Source of the DNA: Paenibacillus sp. 37
GTDB lineage: Bacteria > Bacillota > Bacilli > Paenibacillales > Paenibacillaceae
DNA length: 64,000 bases
Direction: 5' to 3'
NCBI RefSeq assembly: GCF_008386395.1
Contig: NZ_CP043761.1
Location: forward strand, 6,758,001 to 6,822,000
The notes under the pieces are model-generated. The model was not told the DNA's origin, did not search any database, and saw only the letters and a program-made list of their open reading frames with translations. Below, piece after piece: positions 1 through 9,800 of the stretch (the first letter of the stretch is position 1; every line of letters starts with the position of its first letter). A program made the translations under genes and the position numbers.

Positions 1-352
1 AGACATACCCGAACGCGTTCCTCCGAATCCATACCATGCTGCGTTGTACACGAGGTTTGCGTGCCCACCGTTCCACAAAAGCAGATTTCCCGATCTCCCT
101 TACGATCAGAAATGTCACAGTACAACCGAGAATCATGCCAATCCATGAATATAAGAACCCTGCCCACAGACCATATACCGCACCGTTCACGCCCACAATC
201 AACAGTGTTGGAAGTGGCGGCACAAATGATTTCATAAACGTAAGCAATATTCCCGGTAAGGGGCCGAAAGAGCGAAACTTCTCCAGCCAGAAACGAATAT
301 TTTCTTCCGTAATATATGACATAATATCCAATGCTGCTGGGGTCATTTGCAT
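1..352 (-). CDS. TVP38/TMEM64 (DedA-like) membrane protein, N-terminal part
   Basis: The gene runs off the left edge; about 117 N-terminal codons are present. The reading frame contains the segment FGPLPGILLTFMKSFVPPLP followed by hydrophobic segments (LLIVGVNGAVYGLWAGFLYS, IGMILGCTVTFLIVREIG), the pattern of TVP38/TMEM64 (SNARE-associated Golgi, DedA-like) proteins with an early Pro-rich re-entrant loop. Such proteins sit in the cytoplasmic membrane and are linked to lipid scrambling or transport; the substrate here is unknown. The start could be the ATG at 352 or the ATG two codons later at 346; neither has a strong ribosome site (GGATGG just upstream). The family call is good, the function is not assigned. 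Confidence 0.8.
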   Translation of the reverse strand, partial: MQMTPAALDIMSYITEENIRFWLEKFRSFGPLPGILLTFMKSFVPPLPTLLIVGVNGAVYGLWAGFLYSWIGMILGCTVTFLIVREIGKSAFVERWARKPRVQRSMVWIRRNAFGYV

Positions 353-534
353 CCATCCAATCTATACAATCTAAATTCTTAGGTTTGATGTCCACATTTC
401 ATCATTCAACTGAATGATGAAGCTTCTTACGCAACTCCCTCCCAGTATAACGTACATCTTCGATGAACACCGTTGTCAATTTGAAGAAATTATTGCACAG
501 TGAACAAACTTTCCACCGAAATCTAATTGAAATC

Positions 535-574
535 CAAAAAGCACACCCCGACCCTCTTGTGGTCTTGGTGTGCT
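535..574 (-). terminator. Intrinsic terminator after the HNH gene
   Basis: On the minus strand AGCACACC and GGTGTGCT form a stem with an inner GACC/GGTC pairing, followed by a run of T. It lies 45 bases past the stop codon of the HNH gene. Confidence 0.8.
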
Positions 575-617
575 CTTCATATTAAAACCCGATTTTATCT
601 TCGGGAGTATATCATCC

Positions 618-2255
618 TTATTCCAGCTGCGCTTCCTGCATTGCGAGTTCAATCAATTCTGCCTGATGGGCAGCATTCCATTCGGGAATCCCGGAACGCA
701 TGAACTCTTCAGCATCCATTGCCGCTTTGGACTGGTTGCAGAGATTGCAGGCGCAGACACAGTTAAGCGGGGTGGTATGTCCACCTTTGGCACGCGGCAG
801 CAGATGGTCGATTGTATCCCCATACGATCCACAGAAGTAACAAGTGTAGTGATCCCGCGTCAGAATATACCGCTTGAAATCCTTGTTGCTGAACAATCGG
901 CGAATCGTGTACCGATTGACCACCACAGCAGCTTTTTCCTTGACCAACGTAACCGCAAGCTCCATATCCACTTCCTGATGCCAACGGCGCCCCTTGTCCG
1001 TCTTGCCACGCATCCGCACCATGCCTTGCCGGTTGGTCCGGAGCGAAGCCGGATCTTCCGGGTCGATGGCTACCGGAGCCGACGGGGTCTGGCGGCGGGG
1101 ACGGCCATCCGTGCCAGCGCCGTGGCTGCGGCTGGCATGCGCGGGTCGCTGCCCGGATGCACCGCGGGCAGCGTCTTCGCCGTTCGCCTTGGGCGCACGC
1201 TCCTTGCGCGCCTGGCGCGGCTTGGACCCTGGCGAGCCAGGCTGGCGCACGGGCGCTGGAGGCCCTGCCTCCGCAGCAGCCCCCGGCGCTTGCCCAGGCT
1301 CGCGCCTGGTGGCGGCAGGCTGTGCCTCCGCCGCCGTAGGTGCAACGACCGTGGTGGCATCGCCACGGTCGCTCAGTGCCGGCGCATGGGCCTCAGCAGC
1401 TACGCTGCGGGCCTGCCCTGCGCCGGGCGCGAGCGCGGCAGCACGCTTGCGGCGCCGCTTGCGCTTGCGTTTGGCTGCGGTCGGTTGATCCGCAGCCATG
1501 GGCTCTGCTGCCGGGCCTTGCGGCTCAGCAGGCAGCAGAGCTTGGTGGGCCGCCGCAGCTTGTTCGGCTGCCTGCACTGCAGCGGCTGCGCGCGCGCCAG
1601 CCCGCTGTGCAGTGCCTTTTTCATTCGCAGCAGCATGCCCCTGCGAATGCCCTTCTTCCCCACGCCAGTGCTCACCTGGCTGTGGCTCATCTCCTACCTC
1701 ACCCGCCGAGCCATCCTGCTCCAGACTCGTCTCTCTCAGTTCATTTCCCGTTATGCTCTCCGATCGGTTGCTCTTCCTCCGTCTTCTCCTCTTCTTCCGT
1801 ATACCCGAAGAAGAGGGGGGCGAAGTCACCAATTCAGCGCGTTCATCGTCATTCGAAGAACTTGAGTCTACTGACGATTGAGACACCAGACTTCTGTCAG
1901 ACTGAGACACCGTAGCAGCTCCATGCTCCATACCGTGGGAGGTACGACCTGCCTCATTTCTCGCAGATGCAGAGGGTCTGGCAGTAACAGCACGTGTCTC
2001 TAAGCCATCCCGTTGACGCTCCATCCGTTCATTCGTTCGTCCGACGCTTGAACCTGACTCGTGATCAGCAGCCTGTCCACCAAGCTGGCGACAGCTGCGG
2101 CAGGCTCCCCGCCTGGCTCCGAGACCTGCCCGCTTTCCGGTTCTGCGCCGGAATTCGGACATCGGCCGCTGTTGTCCGCAATACATACACGTTTTGCTCA
2201 GTCGCGCTTCTTGTTCCGTCTTTCCTTGCCGGAAAGGGGCTGGACCCGTCTCCAT
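618..2255 (-). CDS. HNH endonuclease-domain protein with a long disordered basic/Ala-rich centre
   Basis: The 545-residue protein has three parts. Residues about 20-58 hold a small zinc-ribbon-like motif (C23, C26, C52, C55). Residues about 60-400 are low complexity, rich in Ala, Arg, Glu, Pro and Gln, with basic patches RKKRRRRRKS and KRKRKRRRKR and no fold I recognise. The C-terminus (about 440-520) is an HNH nuclease module: C472 and C475, the IDH motif at 482-484, N498, and C503/C506 as the second zinc pair. HNH proteins cleave or nick DNA; the target here is unknown. The ATG at 2255 has GAGGTG seven bases upstream. The central DNA is much richer in G+C than its neighbours. The 49-residue gene just upstream probably shares its transcript. 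Confidence 0.85.
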   Translation of the reverse strand: METGPAPFRQGKTEQEARLSKTCMYCGQQRPMSEFRRRTGKRAGLGARRGACRSCRQLGGQAADHESGSSVGRTNERMERQRDGLETRAVTARPSASARNEAGRTSHGMEHGAATVSQSDRSLVSQSSVDSSSSNDDERAELVTSPPSSSGIRKKRRRRRKSNRSESITGNELRETSLEQDGSAGEVGDEPQPGEHWRGEEGHSQGHAAANEKGTAQRAGARAAAAVQAAEQAAAAHQALLPAEPQGPAAEPMAADQPTAAKRKRKRRRKRAAALAPGAGQARSVAAEAHAPALSDRGDATTVVAPTAAEAQPAATRREPGQAPGAAAEAGPPAPVRQPGSPGSKPRQARKERAPKANGEDAARGASGQRPAHASRSHGAGTDGRPRRQTPSAPVAIDPEDPASLRTNRQGMVRMRGKTDKGRRWHQEVDMELAVTLVKEKAAVVVNRYTIRRLFSNKDFKRYILTRDHYTCYFCGSYGDTIDHLLPRAKGGHTTPLNCVCACNLCNQSKAAMDAEEFMRSGIPEWNAAHQAELIELAMQEAQLE

Positions 2256-2299
2256 GTTGTCACCTCGGTTCCGTATGAATCCGGTTTCTTTCTATTGTA

Positions 2300-2449
2300 T
2301 CACATCTGCTCGCGAACACCCTCATGGCCAAAGGCCTGATAATCTTTCGAGTTGTACTCCTGTATCTGTTCACTGCATTCGTGAAGAATGTGTTCCACAT
2401 ATTCCAATATATCCTGCATCGGTCTCCCGCATTTTTCGCATGTTGTCAT
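2300..2449 (-). CDS. Small CxxC protein, 49 residues
   Basis: A 49-residue ORF starts at the ATG at 2449, with AAGGTG seven bases upstream, and ends at 2300. It begins MTTCEKCGRP, so C4 and C7 could bind metal, perhaps with C25 and nearby His residues. The rest looks helical and acidic. It is on the same strand as the HNH gene, 44 bases upstream of it, so the two are probably co-transcribed; both carry a CxxC near the N-terminus. I do not recognise the family. Ribosome site, codon use and clean spacing make it likely to be real. Confidence 0.65.
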   Translation of the reverse strand: MTTCEKCGRPMQDILEYVEHILHECSEQIQEYNSKDYQAFGHEGVREQM

Positions 2450-2562
2450 GTTATTCACCTTAATCCTGTTATCCATAATGTATTATCGTTCCGCCTTATG
2501 ATTACCCATCAACCATGAAAAAGAAACACTCGTTCCCCACATTACACATATCTGCATACATC

Positions 2563-2610
2563 AAAAAAACCGCTTCCTGCTCTCCCCTAAGGTCGACCAA
2601 GAAACGGTTT
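2563..2610 (-). terminator. Intrinsic terminator after the acyltransferase gene
   Basis: On the minus strand AACCGTTTC pairs with GAAGCGGTT (one G-U) around a long loop and is followed by a T run. It lies 29 bases past the acyltransferase stop codon. Confidence 0.75.
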
Positions 2611-2638
2611 ATTATTCCTGTGTTGGAAATACATCTTA

Positions 2639-3811
2639 TCAAACGTCCAGTTGGCCCGAGTTCTGTTGTGGGACCAGTCGCGGTTTCGGTTTTGGCAGAT
2701 TGCCAAAGATGACCCATGCATAGGGAACGAACCTTGCCGTCAATCCAACGACAATCCACGAAGCGATCAGAGCTACACCGAATCCTCCCGCATACCACAG
2801 ATGCACTAACCAGGAGACTCCTGTTTGCGGTGGAAATTCACGATACACCAGCAGGAAGAAGGGGTGAATCAGATAGATGCCAAAAGACAATGCCCCAAGC
2901 CGATTCAGCGGCTTGACGATGAGTGACGGCCCTTTGCGATAGAGCAGATAGGCAATCTGGATAAGCACCAGCGCACAAGCAAAGGTATGCACATTCCAGA
3001 AGAATTCATACCACAGTGTGTTATACGTTGCGATCTTCAGACGCAGCAGATAATAGATATACACATGGCCAAGTCCGGCAATGATCCACACCGCCCAAAG
3101 CAGAATCCATGAAGCTACGCGCCCTTTGGTTGCATTGGCCCGACTGATGACAAACCATTGCTTGATTTTAGGGAAATACACCCCGATAAAAGCACCCAGC
3201 ATGAAGTAGGAAAAATACGAGAAAGCCCAGCTTCCCTTGTTGGGTACCTGGAATCCATATTTATTACTTACGATGAATGCCCATTGAATCAATAGTCCAA
3301 TCGGAACAGACCATTTCACCACAGAAGGATATTTCTTAAGCAACCATAACACCAATGGGAATAACAGATAAAATTGCATGTTAATAAACACAAAGTACAG
3401 ATGTGTATAGGCCTTACCTGTAAACAATTTCGTGATAAAACTTACTGCCGATTCGCCGAAAGGTCGGCCCTGATAATGCGTGAAATGCAGCAACACAAAA
3501 TACATTAATGAAAACAGGAAATACGGAAGCAATATATACACGAATCTTTTCTTGTAAAAATTACTTACGAGTTTCTTATCCAGCGGACGGGAATAATAGT
3601 TATAGAACAGTACAAAACTGCTCATAAAAATAAAGGTTGGCGTACCATATTTCATAAAGATATTAATAAAGTTGTACAGCCAGTAGTAGCCTGAACCCGT
3701 CATGTCCACCGTCGCATAGGACGTGGAATGCACGCACAGTACGCCGATAATTGCCATGGCACGCACCAGATTCAGCTCTGGGATTCGCTCTCTTTTCAGT
3801 GTTTCACTCAT
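2639..3811 (-). CDS. Acyltransferase 3 family membrane protein (OafA/YrhL-like)
   Basis: A 390-residue polytopic membrane protein of the acyltransferase-3 family. The N-terminus ELNLVRAMAIIGVLCVHSTS is the family signature, with the conserved Arg before TM1 and the catalytic-type His in VCVHS. About ten hydrophobic segments follow, and FGIYLIHPFFLLVY near the C-terminus is the second signature. Members transfer acetyl or other acyl groups to surface polysaccharides, peptidoglycan or lipids from the cytoplasmic membrane; the acceptor cannot be told from sequence. I chose the ATG at 3811 because AAGGAGA lies upstream; an in-frame TTG 30 bases earlier has none. It appears monocistronic, with its own terminator. 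Confidence 0.88.
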   Translation of the reverse strand: MSETLKRERIPELNLVRAMAIIGVLCVHSTSYATVDMTGSGYYWLYNFINIFMKYGTPTFIFMSSFVLFYNYYSRPLDKKLVSNFYKKRFVYILLPYFLFSLMYFVLLHFTHYQGRPFGESAVSFITKLFTGKAYTHLYFVFINMQFYLLFPLVLWLLKKYPSVVKWSVPIGLLIQWAFIVSNKYGFQVPNKGSWAFSYFSYFMLGAFIGVYFPKIKQWFVISRANATKGRVASWILLWAVWIIAGLGHVYIYYLLRLKIATYNTLWYEFFWNVHTFACALVLIQIAYLLYRKGPSLIVKPLNRLGALSFGIYLIHPFFLLVYREFPPQTGVSWLVHLWYAGGFGVALIASWIVVGLTARFVPYAWVIFGNLPKPKPRLVPQQNSGQLDV

Positions 3812-3974
3812 GTTTACGTTTCTCCTTAATGTGTTCGTCAATATGTCAGATATGACTTAATACAATAAAGCTCTCTATCTATTAAAAGCCATAATGCTTA
3901 AGATGGATAGTCCATTTTCTTAACAATTCCTAAAATTCCAACACATTTCACACTATTTTCATGTCTATATATGT

Positions 3975-3999
3975 AAAAAAGACCGCGAGTACGCGGTCT
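3975..3999 (-). terminator. Intrinsic terminator after the photolyase gene
   Basis: Perfect 8-bp stem AGACCGCG/CGCGGTCT with a four-base loop, followed on the minus strand by six T. It lies about 95 bases past the photolyase stop. The rest of the 3812-4092 gap holds only AT-rich promoter-like sequence. Confidence 0.9.
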
Positions 4000-4092
4000 G
4001 TGGAACATCCTGCTCTCAACCAAATGAATATTGGATCAACCGGATGAGAATGGTAAATTTGGGTTGGGACATGATCACGCCCCTGACTGAGT

Positions 4093-5439
4093 CTACTTCC
4101 CACGACTCGCCAGAATCTGTTTGTACACCTCAATTGCTGCCTGTCTTGATGCCTTTAGATCCACAATGGCATCCTTGCGCGGCTGATGAATGTCTTTGCT
4201 GTGCAAGTCTTTCAATTCAGGCAACCACTTGCGAATATAATCGCCTTGCGGATCATATTTCTCGGACTGCGTTACCGGGTTGTTCACCCGAAAATACGGA
4301 GCCGCATTCTCCCCAAGCGAGGCACACCATAGCCAGTTACCACGGTTCTGAATGTTATCATAGTCACTCAGCTTGCGCCTGAAATAGGCTTCACCCAAGG
4401 TAAACGGACATTGCAGGTTTTTGGTGAGAAACATCGCCGTGAGAATCCGCAACCGGTTTGGCATATGTCCGGTTTCATTCAGTTCCGTCATAGCTGCATC
4501 AATAATTGGAATGCCTGTCTCCGCCTTGCACCACCGTTCAAAATGATCGTCATGGAGGGACGAGAGATCGTACACCTTTTCATATGTAAAATAGTGACTC
4601 TCATAGACCGCCCGATACAGATAGAAGTCGCGGAAACACAGCTGCCTGATCCACTCTCCAGCTTCCGCCGTGCGATTCGCGGCATCGTACATTTTGCGGA
4701 TAGACACGGCTCCCACCGCTACATACGAACTGAGATGACTCGGCTCGTAAGCCTCATATTCATCTCGATGATCCCCATATTCAGCAATTCGATCCGATAA
4801 GAATTCATCCAACAGCAGATGCGGGTCCTCGTCATTCGAACCACTGCCCTCCAGCAACTCTGAAGGTACCCTCATCGCATCCGGCCATTCAATCGGACGA
4901 TCACTCACCTTCAACTCGGCAACGGTTGTTGCCGAAGGAGGATTGGGATGTTCATTCATGAATTCCACCCACCGCCGATGGAAAGCCGCAAATACCTTAT
5001 AAGGCTCCGACTTGCCCGTGAAATTCGCGAATCCATTCAGATCCATCAGCAGATGATCTGTCAGTTGTGTGAACGAAACCTCGCGTGCCTCACTGACTTT
5101 GCGTATGGCCCTATCCCGCTCGATTGCATATGGCGTCATGTCCCGATGGACCACAATCTCGTCAATCTCACCTTTGAATTCGTTCAGGATGAATTCAACC
5201 ACTTCAGCCGGTTTGCCGTAAGCAACATGCAGTTTTCGTTTGGCTTCAAGATACTGCCTGCCTAATTCCGCTGCGTGCTGCCTGAAATTCACACCGCTGT
5301 GTTCCTTCTCTCGGCCTTGCCGCAGGAGGAATGAATCATAGATGAGAATATGCACACTCTCTTCTTGGTGTTCCCGCAAATAGTCGAATGCGGCCAGATC
5401 ATCCGTACGCAAGTCTTTGCGGTGTATGAATAGCTTCAT
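4093..5439 (-). CDS. phrB: Deoxyribodipyrimidine photolyase (cryptochrome/photolyase family)
   Basis: A 448-residue class I photolyase that splits UV-induced pyrimidine dimers using light and FADH-. The N-terminal Rossmann-like antenna domain begins MKLFIHRKDLRTDDLAAF. The C-terminal FAD/DNA domain carries family signatures: LCFRDFYLYRAVYES, TGIPIIDAAMTELNETGHMPNRLR, and NRGNWLWCASLGENAAPYFR with PVTQSEKYDP near the end. Length fits bacterial CPD photolyases. The ATG has AGGAGGGT about six bases upstream. It follows the response regulator gene by 27 bases on the same strand and may be co-transcribed with it, although a link between sensing and DNA repair is only inference. Confidence 0.93.
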   Translation of the reverse strand: MKLFIHRKDLRTDDLAAFDYLREHQEESVHILIYDSFLLRQGREKEHSGVNFRQHAAELGRQYLEAKRKLHVAYGKPAEVVEFILNEFKGEIDEIVVHRDMTPYAIERDRAIRKVSEAREVSFTQLTDHLLMDLNGFANFTGKSEPYKVFAAFHRRWVEFMNEHPNPPSATTVAELKVSDRPIEWPDAMRVPSELLEGSGSNDEDPHLLLDEFLSDRIAEYGDHRDEYEAYEPSHLSSYVAVGAVSIRKMYDAANRTAEAGEWIRQLCFRDFYLYRAVYESHYFTYEKVYDLSSLHDDHFERWCKAETGIPIIDAAMTELNETGHMPNRLRILTAMFLTKNLQCPFTLGEAYFRRKLSDYDNIQNRGNWLWCASLGENAAPYFRVNNPVTQSEKYDPQGDYIRKWLPELKDLHSKDIHQPRKDAIVDLKASRQAAIEVYKQILASRGK

Positions 5440-5466
5440 GCCCCACCCTCCTGTCTGATCTTACGT

Positions 5467-6630
5467 CTATTTATCCGTCAGGCTCTGATATAACCTGCTT
5501 GTTTCCGGTTCTGGCTGATGTCCCAGATCCTCATTTAATGTCAATGTAAATGAATGATACAAACGAAGTATGCCTTGCTGATCATCCATGGATGCATACA
5601 CTTCCATCATGAGTCGGCAGATCTCTTCCGAATAAGGCTCCCGTTCCTGTAATATCGTTAATTGCTCAATCGCTTCTTTGCCACGCCCATGCTCCATGTC
5701 CCATCTCGCGATATCCATAACCAGCGCTGTATACTTGCGTCTGAGTTCCCTTGCTTTGGCCTGTGCCCAACGATAATCATGCTCTTCCAGATAATCGCCA
5801 CGATAAAGCGGAATCATATGCTTCAAGTCACCAATATTGTCTGATGTGATGACGTTGTAGACCATGGCTTTTTCAAATTGGTCCACATCACTTACCAGAT
5901 TACCTGATAACAGACGATAACGGTTCATATTGTACTCCAGCTTGCCTGTCATGTTCCATTCCTTAAAAAGCTTTCGAATCTGGTACACGGAAGTATGTAG
6001 ATGGGTTAATCCCTTTTCCTGGGAAACATCACCCCATAGCTTATCCAGCAGAATCTCCTTGCTTACCCATTCTTCCCTGTGATGAAACAAAAAAGCAAAC
6101 AATTCCTGTGATTTGGTTGTGCGCCACTTATGTTTCTTGGCACCCTGATCCAAACTTCTGTAGATATCCAGATGTTTGAACGTTAGCAGCCCCGGAACTT
6201 CAGTATCCAACTCCACAGGTACGGGTTCCGATCCCTGTACCTCGGCGGTGGCTGCAACTTGGGAATGATGCGACATTATGCCCGCGATTCGATCAACGGT
6301 TTTGGCCAATCGGGTCGAGCTTACCGGTTTCAGTACATAATCCAGTGCATGCAGTTCAAATGCTTCCACTGCATGGTCCGCATAAGCCGTAACAAAGATA
6401 ATACGAATACTCTGATCCAATTGCTGTATATATTCAGCCGCTTCCAGGCCATTCATCTCCGGCATTCCAATGTCCAAAAATACAACATCTACACGTTCCT
6501 TTGCCAGAAAATGCAGACCATCACGAGCTGTCGAAAAACATTGCACGGGTGTAATTCGTCCGTCCGTTCGTAGTAGTCGCTCCAGATGAAGCTGCGCTGG
6601 CTTCTCATCATCGATCACAATGGCTCTCAC
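5467..6630 (-). CDS. Response regulator with receiver, winged-helix and BTAD domains
   Basis: A 387-residue cytoplasmic regulator. Residues 1-120 are a CheY-like receiver (acidic VIDDE, phosphoacceptor D53 in VVFLDIGMPEMNG, switch lysine in DYVLKPV). About 150-240 is an OmpR/SARP-type winged helix (KHKWRTTKSQELFAFLFHHR, VYQIRKLFKEW). The rest is a BTAD-like helical repeat (LYRGDYLEEHDYRWAQAKAR, EREPYSEEICRLMMEVYASM). This is the architecture of SARP-like regulators fused to a receiver. I chose the GTG at 6630, preceded by AGGAGG; an in-frame TTG 33 bases earlier has no ribosome site. It lies downstream of the large hybrid sensor kinase on the same strand, its probable partner. Confidence 0.85.
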   Translation of the reverse strand: MRAIVIDDEKPAQLHLERLLRTDGRITPVQCFSTARDGLHFLAKERVDVVFLDIGMPEMNGLEAAEYIQQLDQSIRIIFVTAYADHAVEAFELHALDYVLKPVSSTRLAKTVDRIAGIMSHHSQVAATAEVQGSEPVPVELDTEVPGLLTFKHLDIYRSLDQGAKKHKWRTTKSQELFAFLFHHREEWVSKEILLDKLWGDVSQEKGLTHLHTSVYQIRKLFKEWNMTGKLEYNMNRYRLLSGNLVSDVDQFEKAMVYNVITSDNIGDLKHMIPLYRGDYLEEHDYRWAQAKARELRRKYTALVMDIARWDMEHGRGKEAIEQLTILQEREPYSEEICRLMMEVYASMDDQQGILRLYHSFTLTLNEDLGHQPEPETSRLYQSLTDK

Positions 6631-6695
6631 CGTTCTTTCAGCCTCCTGCCATGAAAGATTCAATTAGAATGCCGATTTTATCGGCATCCGCTTAT

Positions 6696-6859
6696 TAGGG
6701 CGTGTCTCAAAACTCGCTGAAGTGCATCTTTTACCGCCTATTCGCCCCCTGCTGCGTCACTTTCCCTTGACGTGCCCCGGCACGCCTGCGTAAAACTTCC
6801 TGGCTTGGAACGAAAATTCGGCAAAATCTGCTTCCTTCGGAGTTTTCAGACACCCCCTA
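6696..6859. repeat. 164-bp element with 20-bp inverted ends (MITE-like)
   Basis: The left end TAGGGCGTGTCTCAAAACTC and the reverse complement of the right end (TAGGGGGTGTCTGAAAACTC, then C) match at 18 of 20 positions. The interior has further short palindromes and no ORF. It sits between the sensor kinase and response regulator genes, just upstream of a small GCCGATAAAATCGGC hairpin at 6672-6686. It looks like a non-autonomous mobile or palindromic interspersed element. No second copy was found in this window. Confidence 0.6.
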
Positions 6860-6891
6860 GTCTGTTAACCATAATTGCTTAATTCGGCACA

Positions 6892-9800
6892 CTATTTGGC
6901 ATAATCCACCTTTTGCACAGGGATGCGGAACCGAATCTGTGTGCCTTTACCCACATGGCTATGAATCTCCAGTCCCTGACCATAGAGGGACATCAGGCGA
7001 CGGTTTATATTTTGCAGCCCGACACCTCCAGGACCTTCGGTGTTCCCAGACTTGACCTGAGCCATACGCTCGGGAGGGATACCCACACCATCATCCTGAA
7101 CCTGTACAACCACATGCTCACTCTCTTTGAAAATCCTAAGATGAACTGTCCCGCCGGCTGCCCGCTCCATCACGCCGTGTCGAATGGCATTCTCCACAAG
7201 TGGCTGGATACTTAGAGGTGGCAGATAGAGCTGCACATCCGGTTCCACCTCATATTCAACCACCAGTCTTTCCTCAAATCTGGCCTGTTCCAGATGCACA
7301 TACGATTCCACCAATTCCAGCTCTTTGGTCAAAGGAACAAGCTGCTCCCTGTTCTGGAAGTCAAAACTTCCGCGCAGGTAATGACTGAGTTCAATCAGCA
7401 GATCGGTTGCTTTGTCCGGATTCACTGCACAGGTCGCGATAATGACATTGAGTGCATTATATAGGAAGTGAGGCTTGATCTGGGCCTGCAAAAAGGCCAT
7501 TTCGGTCCGGATAGCTTCCTGCACCGAACTCCGCATTTCAATTAACGTCCGAACTCTGGCTCGCAATTCACCAGCATCCACCGGTTTGCTCAGAAAGTCA
7601 TTGGCTCCCGCCTGAAATCCGTGTTTGATATCCTCAGGCAACCCTCGAGCAGTGAGCATCAGAATCGGCAACTCAGACAAGGAACTGTGCTCGCGCAACT
7701 TGCGACATAACTCAAGCCCGGACATCTTAGGCATCATCCAGTCCGTAATAACAAGATCAATGGACGGGAATTCTTCACGGAGTTTCAATGCAGTGGGCCC
7801 GCTGTCCGCTGCAATCACACGATACCGTTCCGTCGATAACAGGTTAAGCAAAACCTGTCGATTGACGGGATCATCGTCTACAATCAGAATCGTGTGCTCG
7901 GATTCTGCAAGATCTTCCTGCTCATCTGACTCTCTTGTCACAAACTCCTTTGCCCCCGCCCCCTGTGCAGCAACATATCGTGCCACAGTTGGTTTCGAAT
8001 GAGATTGCAGCAGAGGCAACTTCATCACAGGCAGGGTGAAATGAAAGATCGAACCTTGCCCCGGCTCCGATTCAACCCAGATCTCACCACCGCCAAGTTC
8101 AACGAGTTTTCGCGTAATACTCAGACCCAGTCCGGTTCCATGATTCAATCGCTCAATCGTGCCGTTACTCTGCTCATACGCCTGGAAGATATCCTCCTGT
8201 TTGTCCAAGGCAATACCTACCCCTGTATCAGCGACCGATACCTTCACCCAATCTCCTTCAACACTAGCGTACAATCGAATCTCACCCTGCTCAGTGTACT
8301 TATAGGCGTTACCCAGCAAGTTATACAGAACTTGCCTTAGGCGATCTTCGTCTGCCTCAACAAGTGGCAAGGACTGGGGCCATTGTTGAATCAATATAAC
8401 CGGCTTGTCTTCAAACGTGAAACCCGAGACTTCAACCACAGTACGAGCAACGGATTCCAGATCAACAGCTACCCGTTTCAACTCAATTTCACTATTTTTT
8501 AATTTGGCAAAATCCAAAATGTCGTTAACCAGCAGTGACAGGCGCTTGCCGGTTGAAGTAATCATGGACAGATTTTTGGCTTGCTTGGGCGTAACTGCTC
8601 CGGCAGCTCCTTCCAGCATCGATTGCGCAATATTAATAATGCCGTGCAGGGGAGTTCGCAGCTCATGCGACGTGTTCGCCATGAACTCGTCCTTGAGGCT
8701 GTCAATGGCAAGTAATCGCTCCGACAGGGCTTCCACGTCCCGGAATGATTGTGCGAAACGGATTGCGGTCACAATCATCTGGGCAATTACAAATAATAAA
8801 AGTTCAATCAGCGCGAAGAATGCTGTGTCTACGGCAGTAAACGCACCAATCGTGTGTAGCACAACAACCATGAGTATGCTCATCATGCTCACCAGTGCAA
8901 AATGGCTGTCATTGGGACGTCCTTTTAACCAATAGAACATGGCTCGCAGTGAATAGAACATGACAACAAGTGAGATCAGCAGCATAGGAATCTCAAAAGT
9001 CGAGAAAAGCGTCGGAGGAAGCGTTAGACCCACAATGGTTTGGGCAACGATTAGCACGACAGCCAATCGAACAAACCACTGATGAACCGCTCCCGGTACA
9101 CGGGCATCCATATACCGAAGTAAAAAGTAATACGCAAAGGCTGAACTAAGGAGTTGAATCCGAAGCATCTCATTATTGGTCAGGAACGGTACAAACGTTC
9201 CCAGTAACTTCTCCCCATGGGTCAGAGCGTATACCGCACCAGAAAGGCTGAATAATCCGAGGAAACGAAGCTCCCTCTCCGTACGCCTTAATCTGAACAG
9301 AAGTAGAAAAAAGGCGGCTGGCAAGATAAAACCAAATAAGGTCATCAGATCCTTGAGCCAATCTTGTTGCTGGCTTTTCAGAATACTATGCTCGTCTCCA
9401 AACAAAATGGGCGCCACAATGCCCCCGGAAGAATAACTATAGTTCGATACCTGAATGATAATGTCAGCCGTGTTGCCATCAATGGACGTGAATCCCGTAA
9501 AGGGCAGATTTAATTGTAAATCTGTTCCCGGTGTCATTCCTGGCAGGCCTTTGCCGCCAATCTCTTTACCATCAATAAATACCCGGTGTGCCATGCGTAT
9601 ATTCCGCGTGCGTATACCATAATCGTTTTTCGTCGTTCGGGGTGTAAGCTGGACTTGCAAATGATAGGTCCCATACCCATGCGCTTGCCCCAGAGATTGG
9701 TTCCATCGGGCCGGAACCTGAGTACCAGACGAAGCAGGCAATGGCTTACGGCCAGATACACTCGCTTCAATATCTGCCGGGCTCAGCAACTGACCGGGGT

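Noticed and set aside
570..2339. Several long plus-strand ORFs opposite the HNH gene
   Set aside because: They lie in GC-rich low-complexity DNA where all frames stay open; none has a ribosome site, and the minus-strand frame has clear HNH and Cys motifs.
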